A stretch of 64,000 nt of DNA from Orientallactaga sibirica (Eukaryota; Chordata; Mammalia; Rodentia; Dipodidae): assembly GCA_036365145.1 (NCBI GenBank), contig JAEOAD010002525.1, positions 60,648 to 124,647 on the forward strand, in the 5' to 3' direction. Below, piece after piece: positions 40,122-53,600 of the stretch. The translations under genes were made by a program, and so were the position numbers. Every line of letters begins with the position of its first letter. The stretch's first letter is position 1. Under the pieces are notes generated by a model. It had not been told where the DNA came from and searched no databases. It saw only the letters and a program-made list of their open reading frames with translations.

Positions 40122-40583
40122 TGTTGGGCCCTGCCTGGTGTGAAGCCTAGTGGGTAGCCAATCCAGTCTTGGCCTACTCCCGGTGAGGCCTAGTCGAGCT
40201 TTCGGAGCCTGAGTAGAGTTTCACAACCTGTCCTTGGAGTGACTCAGCACCTAAGCTGAAACTGCCTCCACCCAGCTACCGCTGACTTGGTGAAATACTA
40301 TTGGCCCTTACACCTTTGTCTCATCATTTTTCCCACCCTCTCTCAAAATATATAAATACCTTCCCGTGACAATAAACGGAGAGATTCCCTCCCAAGAAGG
40401 TCTCCGCAGATCAATGTGGTTTTTCTCCCCGGTATTTGGGGGGAGGGGTTTGAGTGGCCGACACCCGCCTTCTCGCTCCGCCTCAAGAGAAGCAGCTGGC
40501 CTGGATCTCTCTCTCTTCCGCTCTACCTGCTGGTGGTGGAGGGAAAACACCCCGGTAAAGGGTGCCCAATGTGGGACCCAACA
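40122..40583 (+). mobile_element. Solo LTR, class II-like (462 bp)
   Basis: A non-satellite insert runs from TGTTGGGCCC to GGGACCCAACA. Its termini are inverted complements with TG...CA ends. It contains a TATA box (TATATAAATA, 40,349-40,358), AATAAA (40,371-40,376) and a GT/CT-rich end, and no internal region. It is flanked by CAGAGA (40,116-40,121) and CAGAGG (40,584-40,589), a six-base target duplication with one mismatch. Six bases fits class II elements. It is unrelated in sequence to the LTRs at 14.2 and 18.1 kb. Solo LTRs arise by recombination between the two LTRs of a provirus. Open frames at 40,308-40,653 are products of the LTR sequence, not genes. Confidence 0.9.
40349..40376 (+). 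promoter_or_regulatory. Solo LTR TATA box and polyadenylation signal
   Basis: TATATAAATA is followed 12 bp later by AATAAA, the same compact spacing as in the provirus LTRs. Two unrelated LTR sequences with equal spacing suggests a shared class II architecture. A surviving TATA box means this LTR could act as a promoter reading into the satellite on the plus strand; that is inference. Confidence 0.65.
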
Positions 40584-41737
40584 CAGAGGGACCATCCATT
40601 CCTTAGGTAATGGTGAATACATGCATTGCACAGAGGGATCACCCATTCCTTAGGTAAAGGTCAACACCTGCCTGGCCCAGAGGTATCACCTATTCCTTAT
40701 GTAAAGGTAAACCCCTGCATTGCACAGAGGTATTTTTCACTCCTTAGGTAAAGATAAAAACCTGCATTGCACAAAGCGATCATCCATTCATTATATAACT
40801 GTAAACACCTTCATTGAACAGAGGGATCATCTATTCCTTAGATAAGGGTAAACACCTGCATTGAACAGAGGGATCATCCATTTCTTAGGTAAATGTAAAC
40901 CCCTGCCTTGCACAGAGGGATCATTTATTCCTTAGGTAAAGATCAAAACGTGCATTGCACAGAGGGATCATGCCATTCCGTAGGTAAAGGTAAACATTGT
41001 GCATTGCACAGAAGGATCATCCATTCCTTATGTAATGGTAAACACCTTCATTGAACAGAGCGATCATCCATTCCTTACATAACGGTAAACACCTGAGTTG
41101 AAATGAGGGATCTTCTATTCCTTAGGTAAAGATCAACACCTGCATTGGACAGAGGGATCTTCGATTCCTTAAGTAAAGTTCAACTACTACATTGCACAGA
41201 AGGATCATCAATTCCTTAGGTAAAGGACAACACCTGCATTACACAGTGGGATCTTCCATTCCTTAGGTAATAGTAAACACCTGCATTGCACAAAGGGATC
41301 ATCCATTCCGTAGGTAAGGATAAACACCTGCATTGAACAGAGGGATCATCCATTCCTTAAGTAAAGGTAGAAACCTGTGTTGAACAGAGGGATCATCCTT
41401 CTTCATGTGAAGGTAAACACCTGCGTTGAACACAGGTATCATCCATTCCTTAGGCAAAGGTAAACACCTGCATTGAAAAGAGGGATCATCCATTCCTTAG
41501 ATAATGATAAACTCCTGCATTCAAAAGAGGGATCATATATTCCTTAGGTAAATATCAACACCTTCATTGCACACTGGGATCATCACATTCTTTAGGTAAA
41601 GGTAAACACTTGCATTGCACAGAGGGATGTTCCAATGCTTAGGTAATAGTAAACACATGCAATACACAGAGGGATCATCCCATTCCTTACATAAATGTTA
41701 ACACCTGCATTGAACAGAGTGATCATAAATTCCTTAG
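40584..41737. repeat. 47-bp satellite array between solo LTR and block C'
   Basis: Regular array with a CCTGGCCCAGAGG module at about 40,669. The sequence just before 41,738 (GATCATAAATTCCTTAG) is the expected left flank of the provirus target site but does not occur next to the provirus at 14.2 kb. No gene seen. Confidence 0.93.
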
Positions 41738-41743
41738 GTAAAG
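41738..41743 (+). other. Empty paralogous target site of the provirus
   Basis: GTAAAG here is continuous with satellite on both sides. The bases from 41,738 on equal those that follow the provirus 3' LTR from 18,662 for more than 20 bases before the first difference. The six bases are therefore the likely target-site duplication of the 14.2-18.7 kb provirus. Confidence 0.75.
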
Positions 41744-44700
41744 TAAAACCCCTGCCTTGCACAGAAGGATCATCCATTCTTAGGTAAGAGGAGAACACCT
41801 GCATTGCACAGAGGGATCATCCATTCCGTAATTAAAGGTAAACACCTGTTTGCACAGAAGGATAATCCATTCCTTAGGTAACTGTAAATACCTCCATCGA
41901 ACACAGAGATCATCCACTCCTTACATAATGGTAAACGCCTGCATTGAACAGAGGGATCATCCATTCCTTAGGTAATGGTAAACACCTGCATTGAACAGAG
42001 GGATCATCAATTCTTTAGGTAAAGATCAAAACCTGCATTGCACAGAGGGATCATCCATTCCTTAGGTAAAGATCAACACCTGCATTGCACAGAATTATCA
42101 TCCACTCCTTATGTAAAGGACAACACCTGCATTGCACAGAGGGATCTTCCATTCATTAGTGAATGATAAATACCTCCTTTGCACAGAGGAATCATCCTTT
42201 CATTAGGTAAATGTAAACACCTGCATTGAACATAGGCATCTAATATTCCTGAGGTAATAGTAAACACCTGCAATGCACAGAGGGATCATCCATTCCTAAG
42301 ATAAAGGTCAACACCTGAATTGCTCAGAGGGAACATCCATACCTTATGTGAAGGTAAACACCTGCATTGCACACAGGGAACATCACTTACTTGAAAAGGG
42401 TAAACACCTTCATTGAATATAAGGACCATCCATTCCTTTAAGTCAATGTAAACCCCTGCATTTTATAGAGGGATCTTCCATTCCTTAGGTCAGAGTATAC
42501 ACATGCAAAGCACAGAGGTATCATCCCTTCCTTAGGTAAAGGTAAACACCTGCATTGAACAGAGGGATTATCCTCTCCTTAGTTAATGGTAAACACCTGC
42601 ATTTAACAGAGGGCTCATCTCTTCCTTAGGTAATGATCAACGCCTTCATTGCACAGAGGGATCATACCATTCTTTAGGTAAAGGTAAACACCTGAATTTC
42701 ACAGAGGGATCATCCATTCATTAGGTAGTGGTAAATGCCTGCATTGAACAGAAGGGTGATCCATTCCTTAGATTACTGTAAAAACGTGCATTGAACAGAG
42801 GGATCATCCATTCTTTGGGTAAAGATACAAACCTGGATTGCACAGAGGGATCATCCATTCTTTGGGTAACTGTAAACACCTGCATTGAACAGAGGGATCA
42901 TCCATTCCTTAGGTAAAGGTAAACACCAGCATTGAGCATAGGCATCTTCCATTACTTTGGTAATAGTAAACACCTATAATAAACAGAGGGATCATCCCAT
43001 TCCTTAGGTAAAGGTAAACACCTGCATTGAATAGAGGGATCATCGATTCCTTAGATAACGGTAAACACCTGCACTGAATAGAGGGATCATCTATTCCTTA
43101 GTTAAATATCAACACCTGCATTGCACAGAGGGATCATCACATTCCTTAGGTATAGTTAAACACCTACATTTCACAGAGGGATCATCCATTCCTTAGGTAA
43201 AGATAAACACCTGCATTGCACAGAGGGATCATCCATTCCTTAGGTATAGTTAAACACCTACATTGCACAGAGTGATCATCCATTCCTTAGGTAAAGATAA
43301 ACACCTGCATTGCACAGAGGGACCATCCCAATCCTTAGGTAAAGGTAAACACCTGCCTTGCACAGAGGGATAATCCATTCCTTAGGTAAAGGTAAACACC
43401 TGCATTGCACAGAGGGATCATCCATTCCTTAGGTAACTGTAAACACGTGCATTGAACAGAGGGGCCATCAATTCCTTTTATGTCAGTAAACACCTGCATT
43501 GAAAGGAGGGCTCATATATTTCTTAGGTAAAGATCAACACCTGTGTTGCACTGAGGGATCATCCGTTCATTTGGTAAAGATAAACAGCTGCATTGTACAG
43601 AGAGATCATCTAATCATTCGGTAACTGTAAACACCTGAATTGAACAGAGGGATCATCCATGCCTTACGTAAAGGTGAACACCTACATTGCACATTGATCA
43701 TCCATTCCTTAGGTAAAGGTAAACACCTGCACTGCACAGGGGGATCATCCATTCCTTAGGTAAGTGTAAACACCTGGATTGAACAGAGGGGTCATCCATT
43801 CCTTACATGTCAGTAAACAACTGCATTGAAAAGAGGGATCATCTATTCCTTAGTTAAATATCAACACCTGCATTGCACAGAGGGATCATCCCTTCCTTAG
43901 GTAAAGATAAACACCTGCATTGCTCAGAGGGATCATCTATTCCTTAGGTGTCAGTAAAGACCTGCATTGAAAAGAGGGCTCATCTATTCCTTAGGTAAAA
44001 GTACACACCTGCATTGAAATGTGGGATCATTCATTCCTTAGGAAACTGTAAACACCTGCATTGAACAGAGGGATCATCCATTCCTTAGATAACGTTAAAC
44101 ACCTGCATTGAACAGAGGGATCATCCATTCCTTAGCTAACTGTAAACACCTCCATTGAACAGAGGGATCATCCATTCCTTAGATAACGGTAAACACCTGC
44201 AATGCAAAGAGGGATCATCCATTCCTTAGGTGACTGTAAACACCTGCATTGAACAGAGGGGTCATCCATTCCTTATATGTCAGTAAACACCTGCATTGAA
44301 AAGAGGGCTCATCTGTTCCTTAGTTAAAGATGAACACCTGCATTGCACAGAGGGATCATCCATTCCATACGTTATTGTAAACACCTGCATTGACCAGAGG
44401 GATCATCCCATTCCTTATGTAAAGGTAAACACCTGCATTGCACACAGAGAACATCCATTCCTTTTGTAAAGGTAAACACCTGCATTGAACAGAGGGATCT
44501 TTCATTTCTTAGGCAATAGTAAACAACTGCATTGCACAGAGGGATCATCCATTCCTTAGGTAAAGATAAACACCTGCATTTCACAGAGGAATCATCCATT
44601 CCTTACGTAACTGTAAATATTTGCATTGAACAGAGGGATCATCCATTCCTTAGATAACGATAAACACCTGCATTGCACAGAGGGGTCATCCATTCCTTAG

Positions 44701-46000
44701 ATGTCAGTAAACACCTACATTGAAAAGAGCGCTCATCTATTCCTTAGGTAAAGATCAACATCTGCATTGCACAGAGGGATCATCCATTCCTTACATAAAG
44801 GTAAACACCTGCATTGAACAGAGGGGTCATCCATTCCTTAGATGTCAGTAAACACCTGCACTGAAAGGAGGGCTCACATATTCATTAGATAAAGATCAAC
44901 ACCTGCATTGCATGGAGGGATCATCCGTTCCTTAGTTAAAGATAAACAGCTGCATTGCACAGAGAAATCATCCAATCTTTAGTTAACTGTAAACACCTGC
45001 ATTGAACAGAGGGATCATCCATGCCGTAGGTAAACATGAACACCTGCATTGCACACTGATCATCCATTCCTTAGGTAAAGGTAATCACCTGCACTGCACA
45101 GGGGGATCATCCATTCCTTTTGTAAAAATAAACACCTTCTTTGAACAGACGGATCATCCATTCCTTAGGTAAAGGTAAACACCTGCATTCAAAAGAGGGC
45201 TCATCTATTCCTTAGGTAAAAGTAAACACCTCCGTTGCAAAATTGGATCATCCATTGCTTAGGTAACTGTAAACTTCTGCATTGAACAGAGGGGTCCTCA
45301 ATTCCGTAGATATCAGTACACACCTGCTGTGAAAAGAGGGCTCATCTATTCCTTAGGTAAAGAACAACACCTGCATTGCATAGAGGGTCACCCATTTCTT
45401 AGATAACGGGAAACAGCTGCATTGAACAGAGGGATCATCCATTCCTTAGTTTACAGTATGCACCTGAATTGAACAGAGAGATCATCTGTTCCTTGGGTAA
45501 AGATCAACACCTGCATTGCACCGATGGATCATCCATTCCTTAGGTAAAGGTAAACACCACCACTGAACATAGGTATCTGCCATTCCTTAAGTAATAGTAA
45601 ACACCTGCAATGCACAGAGGGATCATCCATTTCTTAGGGAAAGGTCAACACCTGCCTGGCCCAGAGCGATCATCCATTCCTCGTGTAAAGGTAAACACCT
45701 ACATTACTCACAGAGAACATCCATTCCTTTTGTCACGGCAAACACCTGCGTTGAACAGAGGCATCTTTCATTCTTTAGGTAAGAGTAAACACCTGCACTG
45801 CACAGAGGGATCATCCATTCCTTATATAACGGTAAACACCTGCATTGAACAGAGGGCTCATTTATTCCATAGGAAAAGATCAACACCTGGATTGCACGGA
45901 GGGATCACCCATTCCTAAGAAAATGGTAAACACCTGCATTGGACAGCGGGATCATATAATCCTAAGGTAAAGATCAACACCTGCATTGCAGAGAGGGATC
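41738..46000. repeat. 47-bp satellite array, block C' (paralogue of 18,662-24,800)
   Basis: Collinear with block C for the first 1.3 kb or so, then related with whole-unit rearrangements. Contains one copy of the 188-bp group that is doubled at 19,601. Markers GCACATTGATCATCC at about 43,680 and GCACACTGATCATCC at about 45,050 show an additional internal duplication of about 1.36 kb here. No gene seen. Confidence 0.9.
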
Positions 46001-49000
46001 AGCCCACTCCTTAAGTAAATGTCAACACCTGCATTGTACATAAGATCATCCATTCCTTAAGTAAAGCTAAACACCTGCATTGCACAGAGGGATCATCCAT
46101 TATTTAGGTAACGGTCAACACCTGCATTGAACAGAGGCATGACTTATTCCTTAGGTAATGATCAACACGTGTAATGCAGAGGGGCATCATCCCATTCCTC
46201 AGGTAAAGGTAAACACCTGCATTGCACAGAAGTTTCATCCATTCCTTAGGTTAAGATAAACACCTGCCTAACACAGAGGGATCATCCATTCCTTAGGTAA
46301 CTGTCAACACCTGCACTGAACAGCGGGATCATTCCATTCCTTTGGTAAAGGTAAACACCTGCATTGCACAGAAGGTTCATACATTCCTTAGGTAAAGATA
46401 AACACCTTCCTTACACAGAGGGATCATCCATTACGTAGGTAACTGTCAACACCTGCATTGAACAGAGGGATCATCTATTCCTTAGATAACGGTAAACACC
46501 TGCATTGAACAGAGTTATCATCTATTCCTTAGGTAAAAAAACAACTGCATTGCACAGAGGGATAATCCCATTCCTTAGGTAAATGTAAATACCTGCATTG
46601 CACAGAGGGATTATCCATTCCTTATGTAAAGGTAAACACCTGCATTACACAGAGGGATCATCCATTCCTTAGATAACAGTGAACACCTGCATTGAAGAGA
46701 GGGCTCATTTATTCCGTAGGTAAAGATAAAACACCTGGATTGCACAGAGGGATCATCCATTCCTTAGAAAACGGTAAACACCTACATTGTACAGCAGGAT
46801 CATATATTCCTTAGGTAAAGATCAACACCTGCATTGCACAGAGGGATCATCCATTCCTTTGATAACGGTAAAACCTGCATTGAATAGAGGGCTCATTTAT
46901 TCCTTAGATAACGGTAAACATCTGCATCGAACAGAGGGATCATCTATCCCTTAGTTAAAGTTCAACACCTGCATTGCACAGAGGGATCATCCCATTCAAT
47001 AGGTAAAGGTAAACACCAGCATTGACCAAAGGGATCATCCATTGCTTAGGTAAATGTAAACACCTGCATTACACAGAGGGATCACCCATTCCTTATGTAA
47101 TGGTAAACTCCTGCGTTGAACAGAGGGATCACCCATTCCTTAAATAATGGTAAACACCTGCATTGAACAGGTGGATCTTCCATTAGTGAGATAATGGTAA
47201 ACACCTCCATTGAACAGAGAGATCATCTATTCCTTAGGTAAAGATCAACACTTGCATTGCTCAGAGGGACCATCCCATTCCTTAGGTAAAGGTAAACACC
47301 TGCAGGGCATGGAGGGATCATACATTCCTTCAGTAAAGGTTAACACCTGCATTGCACAGAGGGATCATCCATTCCTTAGGTAAGAGGTGAACACCTGCCT
47401 TGCACGGAGGGATCATCCAGTCTTTACTTAAAGATCTACACCTGCATTGAATAGAGGGATCATCCATTCCTTAGATAAAGTTCAATATCTGCATTGCACA
47501 GAGGGACCATCCATTCCTTAGTTAATGTTCAACGCCTGCCAGGCCCAGAGGGATCATACCTTAATTATGTAAAAGGAAACAAATGCATTGCACACAGGGA
47601 ACATACATTCCTTTGGTAAAGGTAAACACCTGCATTGAACAGAGGGATCATCTTTCTTTAGGTACAGGTAAACACCTGCATTGCACAGAGGGATCATCCA
47701 TTCTTTAGATAACTGTAAACACCTGCATTGAACAGGGGGATCATCCATTCCATAGATAATGGTAAACACCTGCTTTGAACAGAGGGATCATCTACTCCTT
47801 AAAGATCAACACCCGCATTGCACAGAGGGATCATCCCATTCCTCAGGTAAAGGTATACACCTGCATTGCACACAGGGAATATCCATTACTTTGGTAAACA
47901 TAAACACCTGCATTGAAAAAGGGATCTTCCATTCATTAGGTAATACTAAAAACTGCAATGCAGAGAAGGATCATCAATTCCTAAGGTAAATGTAAACACC
48001 TGCAATTCACACACGGATCATCCATTGCTTAGGTAATTATAAGAACCTGCATAGAACAGAGGGATCATCCATTCCTTAGATAACAGTAAACACCTGCATT
48101 GAAAACAGTGCTCATCTATTCCTTATGTAAAGATCAATACCTCCATTGCACAGAGGGATCACACATTTCTTAGGTAACTGTAAACACCTGCATTGAACAG
48201 AGGGATCATCCATAACTTAGATAACTCTAAACACCTGCATTGAACAGCGGGATCATCTATTCCTTAGGTAAAGAAAACACCTGCATTGCAAAGTCGGATC
48301 ATCCATTCCTTAGGTAATTGTAAAGGTCGGCATTGAACAGAGGGATAATCCTTTCATTAGATAATGGTTAACACCTGTATTGAACAGAGGACTCATCTAT
48401 TCCTTATAGATCAACACCTGCACTGCACTGAGGGATCATCCCATCTTTAGGTAAAGTTAAACACCTGCATTGCACAGAGGGATCATCCATTCCTTAGCTA
48501 AAGGTGAACATCTGCACTGCACACAGGGATCATCCATTCCTTAGATAAAGGTAAACACTTGCATTCAACAGAGGGATCATGTATTCCTTAGGTAAAGGTC
48601 AACAACTGCATTGCACAGAGGGATCATCCATTCCTTAAGTAAAGGTAGAAACCTGCTTTGAACTGAGATATCATCCTCATTTAGGTAAAGGTAAACACCT
48701 GCGTTGAACAGAGGTATCATCAATTTTGGGAAAGGAAACACCTGCATTGTGCAGAGGGATCATCCATTCCTTAGATAATGGTAAACGGCTGCATTGAACA
48801 CAGGGATCATCTATTCCTTTCGTAAAGATCAACACCTGCATTGCACAGAGGGATCATCCCCTTCCTTAGGTTAAGGTAAACAGCTGCTTTCCACAGATGG
48901 ATCATCCATTCCTTAGGGATAGGTAAAAACCTGAATTGCACAGAGTGATCATGCATTCCTTAGGCAACTGTAAACACCTGCATTGAACAGAGGGATCATC

Positions 49001-49590
49001 TATGCCTTAGTTAAAGATAATCATCTGCATTGTACAGAGGTATTTTCCATTCATTAGGTTATAGTAAACACCTGCATTGAACAGAGAGATCATCTATTCC
49101 TTAGGTAAAGTTTAACACCCGCATTGCACAGAGGGAACATACCATTCCTTAGGTTAAGTTAAACACCTGCAGTGCATGGAGGGATCATACATTCGTTCAG
49201 TAAAGGTAAACAACTGCATTGCACAGAGGGATCATCCATTCCTTAGGAAACTGTAAACACCTGCATTGAACAGAGGGATAATTCATTCCTTAGATAACAA
49301 TAAACACCTGCATTGAACAGAGGGATCATCTATTCCTTAGGTAAAGAAAAACACCTGCATTGCACAGAGGGATCATCCCATTCCTTAGGTAAAGGTAAAC
49401 ACCTACAGTGCATGGAGGGATCATACATTCCTTCGGTAAAGGTAAACACCTGCATTGAACAGAGGGAGCATTCATTCCTTAAATAACAGTAAACATCTGC
49501 ATTGAACAGAGGGATCATCTGTTCCTTAGGTAGAGATAAACACCTGCATTGCACAGAGGGATCATCCCATTCTTTAGGTAAAGGTAAAAC
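46001..49590. repeat. 47-bp satellite array, block E
   Basis: Regular array rich in GAACAGAGGGATCATCTATT units paired with GATCAACACCTGCATTGC units. 48,140-48,920 is paralogous to about 50,622-51,410 (shared CAAAGTCGGATCATCC, AACTGAGATATCA, TCATTTAGGTAAAGG and CAATTTTGGG variants). No gene seen. Confidence 0.93.
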
Positions 49591-50640
49591 CACAGTGCAT
49601 GGAGGGATCATACAGTAAACACCTGCATTGAACAGAGGGCATTCATTCCTTAAATAACAGTAAACATCTGCATTGACAGAGGGATCATCTGTTCCTTAAA
49701 GATAAACACCTGCATTGAACAGGATCATCCCATTCCTTAGGGTATACACCTGCATTTCATTCCCGTTCGTAAATGAACAGCATTAAAGGATCATCCATTC
49801 CTAAGGTAAGAGAACACCTGAGGGATCAATCTGCAATCCAGTCTTTAGGTAGGGGAAACACCTGATTAAACACCTGCATTAGGTAATAGTAAACTCCTGC
49901 ATGGAGCTTAGGGATAATCCATTCCTTAGGTAAAGATAAACACCTGCATTGAACATAGGAATCAACTTTTCATTAAGTAAAGGTAAAAACGAGCATTGAA
50001 CATAGGTAGCTTCCATTACTTAGGTTATAGTAAACACAGAGGGATCATACCATTCCTTACATAAACGTAAACACCTGCATGTATCATTCATTCCTTAGGT
50101 AAGATGTGAACACCTGCCTTGCACGGAGGGATCATCCAGTCTATCTTTAAAGATCTACACCTGCATTGAATAAGGATCATCCAGTCCTTATGTAAAGGTC
50201 AAAGGCCCGAGAGGATCACTTCATTATATGTAAACACCTGCATTGCACACAGGGAACATCCATTCCTTTGGTAAGGGTAAACACCTGCATTGAACAGAAG
50301 GATCATCTTTCTTGGTAAACAGGTAAACACCCGCATTGCACAGAGGGATCATCCATTTCTTAGATAACAGTAAACACCTGCATTGAACAGAGGGTTCATC
50401 TATCTTACGTAAAGATCAATACCTCCATTAGGACCATCCAATAGGTAAAAAAGGCCTGCCAGGCATGGATCATCCCTTATTTATGTAAATGGAAAATCCA
50501 TTGCACACAGGGATCATCCATTCCTTTGTTAAAGATAAACACCTGCATTGAACAGAGGGATCATCCATTCTTTAGATAACAGTAAACAATTGAACACGAG
50601 CATTCCATACCTCCATTACTCCATTACACAGAGGGATCAC
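49591..50640. repeat. Damaged satellite zone
   Basis: Begins as a copy of 49,400-49,590 with pieces missing (for example GGATCATACAGTAAACACC, which joins two units with about 20 bp lost). It continues with truncated units and foreign bits such as CATTCCCGTTCGTAAATG near 49,760. 50,095-50,200 corresponds to 47,380-47,480 but is shortened. Clean units resume at about 50,640. Confidence 0.8.
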
Positions 50641-53600
50641 CCATTTCATAGGTAACTGTAAACACCTGCATTGAAGAGAGGGATCATCCATACCTTAGAT
50701 AACTCTAAAGGCCTGCATTGAACAGAGGGATCATCTATTCCTTTGGTAAAGATCAACACCTGCATTGCGCAGAGGGATCATCCATTCCTTAGGCAAAGGA
50801 AAACACTTGCATTGCAAAGTCGGATCATCCATTCCTTAGGTAATTGTAAAATTCTGCATTACACAGAGGGATCATCCTTTCTTTAGATAACAGTAAACAC
50901 CTGTATTGATCATAGGGCTCATCTATTCCTTAGATATAGATCAACACCTGCACTGTACCGAGGGATCATCACATTTTTAGGAAAAGGTAAACACCTGCAT
51001 TGCACAGAGGGATCATCCATTCCTTAGGTAAAGGTAAGCATCTGCATTGCACAGAGGGATCAGCCATTCCTTAGATAAAGGTAAACACCTGCATTCAACA
51101 GAGGGGTCATCTATTCCTCAGGTAAATGTCAACAACTGCATTGCACAGAGGGATCACCCATTCCTTAAGTAAAGGTAGAAACCTGCTTTGAACTGAGATA
51201 TCAACCTCATTTAGGTAAAGGTAAACACCTGCGTTGAACAGAGGTATCATCAATTTTTGGGAAAGGAAAACACCTGCATTGAACAGAGAGATCATCCATT
51301 CTTTAGATAAAGGTAAACAGCTGCATTGAACAGAGGGATCATCTATGCCTATTGTAAAGATCAACACCTGCTTTGCACAGATGGATCATCCATTCCTTAG
51401 GGATAGGTAAAAACCTGCATTGCACAGAGGGATCATCCATTCCTTAGGGAACTGTAAACACCTGCATTTAACAGAGGGCTCATCTATTCCTTAGGTAAAG
51501 ATCAACACCTGCATTGCACAGAGGCATCATCCATTTCTTAGGTCATTGTAAACACCTGCATTAAACAGAGGCATTATCCCTTCCTTAGAGAATGGTAAAC
51601 ACCTGCATTAAACAGAGGGCTCTTATATTCCTTAGGTAAAGGACATCCCCTGTATTGCACATAGGGATCCTACATTCCTTTGGTAAAGGTAAAAACATGC
51701 ATTGCACAGAGTGATCATCAATTCCTTATGTAATGGTAAACACCTTCATTGAACAGAGGGATCATCCATTCTTTAGATAATGGTAAACACCTGCATTGAA
51801 CAGATGGATCATATATTCCTTAGGGAAAGATCAACACCTGCATTGCACAGGGGGAATAACCCATTCCTTAGGTATAAGTAAACACCTGCATGGAACAGAG
51901 GTATCATCTATTCCTTAGGTAAAGATCAACACCTGCATTGCACAAAGGCATCATACCATTCGTTAGGTAAAGTTAAAAACTTGCATTGCACAGAGGGATC
52001 ATCAATTCCTTAGGTAATGGTAAACACCTGCATTGAAGATAGGGCTCATTTATTCCTTAGATTACGGTAAACGCCTACATTGAACAGAGGGATCATCTAT
52101 TCCTTAGTTAAAGATCAACTCCTGCATTGCACAAAGGGATTTTCCATTGATTAGGTTATAGTAAACACCTGCATTGAACAGAGGGGTCATCCATTCCTTA
52201 GATATCAGTAAACACCTGAATTGAACAGAGGACTCATCTATTCCTTAGGTAAAGATCAACCCCTGCATTTCAAAGAGGGATCAACCCATTCCTTAGGTAA
52301 ATGTATACACCTGCATTGCACAGAGGGATCATCCCATTCATTAGTTCAAAGAAAACATGCATCGCACAGAGGTAAACAGATAAAAAGAGATAAACAGTTT
52401 GCATTTTGAAGAGTGATCATCGATTCCTAAGGTAATTGTAAACACCTGCATAGAACAGAGGGATAATCCATTCCTTAGATAACGGAAAACACCTGCATTG
52501 AAGAGAAGGCTCATATATTCTTGTGATAACGGTAAACACCTCCATTGATCAGAGGCATCATCTATACATTACTTAAACTTCAACAACTGCATTGCACAGA
52601 GGGATCATCCATTCCTAAGGTAAGTGTAAACACCTGCATTGAACAGAGGGATCATCCATTCCTTAGATAACGGTAAACACCTGCTTTGAACAGAGGGATT
52701 ATCTATTCCTTAGTTAAAGATCAACACCTACATTGCACAGACGGATCATCCCATTCCATAGATAAAGGTATACACCTGCATTGCACACAGGGATCATCCA
52801 TTCCTGACGTAATGGTAAACATCTGCTATGCACAGAGGGATCATCCATTCCTTAAGTAAAGGTAGAAACCTTCCTTGAACAGTGGGATCATTCTTTTTGG
52901 GTAAAGGTAAACACCTGTGTTGAACAGAGGTATCATACATTCCTTAGGTAAAGGAAAATACCTGCATTGAACAGAGGGATCATCCATTCCTTAGATAACA
53001 GTGAACACCTACATTGAACAGAGGGCTCATTTATTATGTAAGAAAAGGTTGACACCTGCCTTGCACAGAGGGATCATCCCATTCCTTAGCTTAAGGTCAA
53101 CACCTGCATTGCCCAGAGGGATCATCCATTCCTTAGGTAAAGGAAAACACCTGCATTGCACAGAGGGATCATCCACTAATTAAGTAATGGTAAACACCTG
53201 CATTGAACAGGGGGATCACCCATTCCTTAGATAATGGTAAACACCTGCATTGAACCCAGGGATCATCCATTCCTGAGTTAACGGTAAACACCTGCATTGA
53301 ACAGAGGGATCATCTCTTCCTTATGTAAAGATCAACACCTCCATTTCACAGAGGGATCATCCATTCTTATGTAAAGGTAAACACCTGCAGTGCATGGAGG
53401 GATCATACTTTCCTTCGGTAAAGTTAAACACCTCATTGCATAGAAGGATCATCCATTCCTTAGGTAACTGTATACACCTGCATTGAACAGAGGGATCATT
53501 CATTCCTTAGATAACAGTTAACACCTGCATTGAACAGAGGGCTCATTTATTCCTTAGGTAAAGATCAACAATTGCATTGCACAGGGGGATAAACTCATTC

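Noticed and set aside
40308..40653. Three open frames over the solo LTR
   Set aside because: All lie on LTR sequence running into satellite, on both strands and in overlapping frames; no domain.
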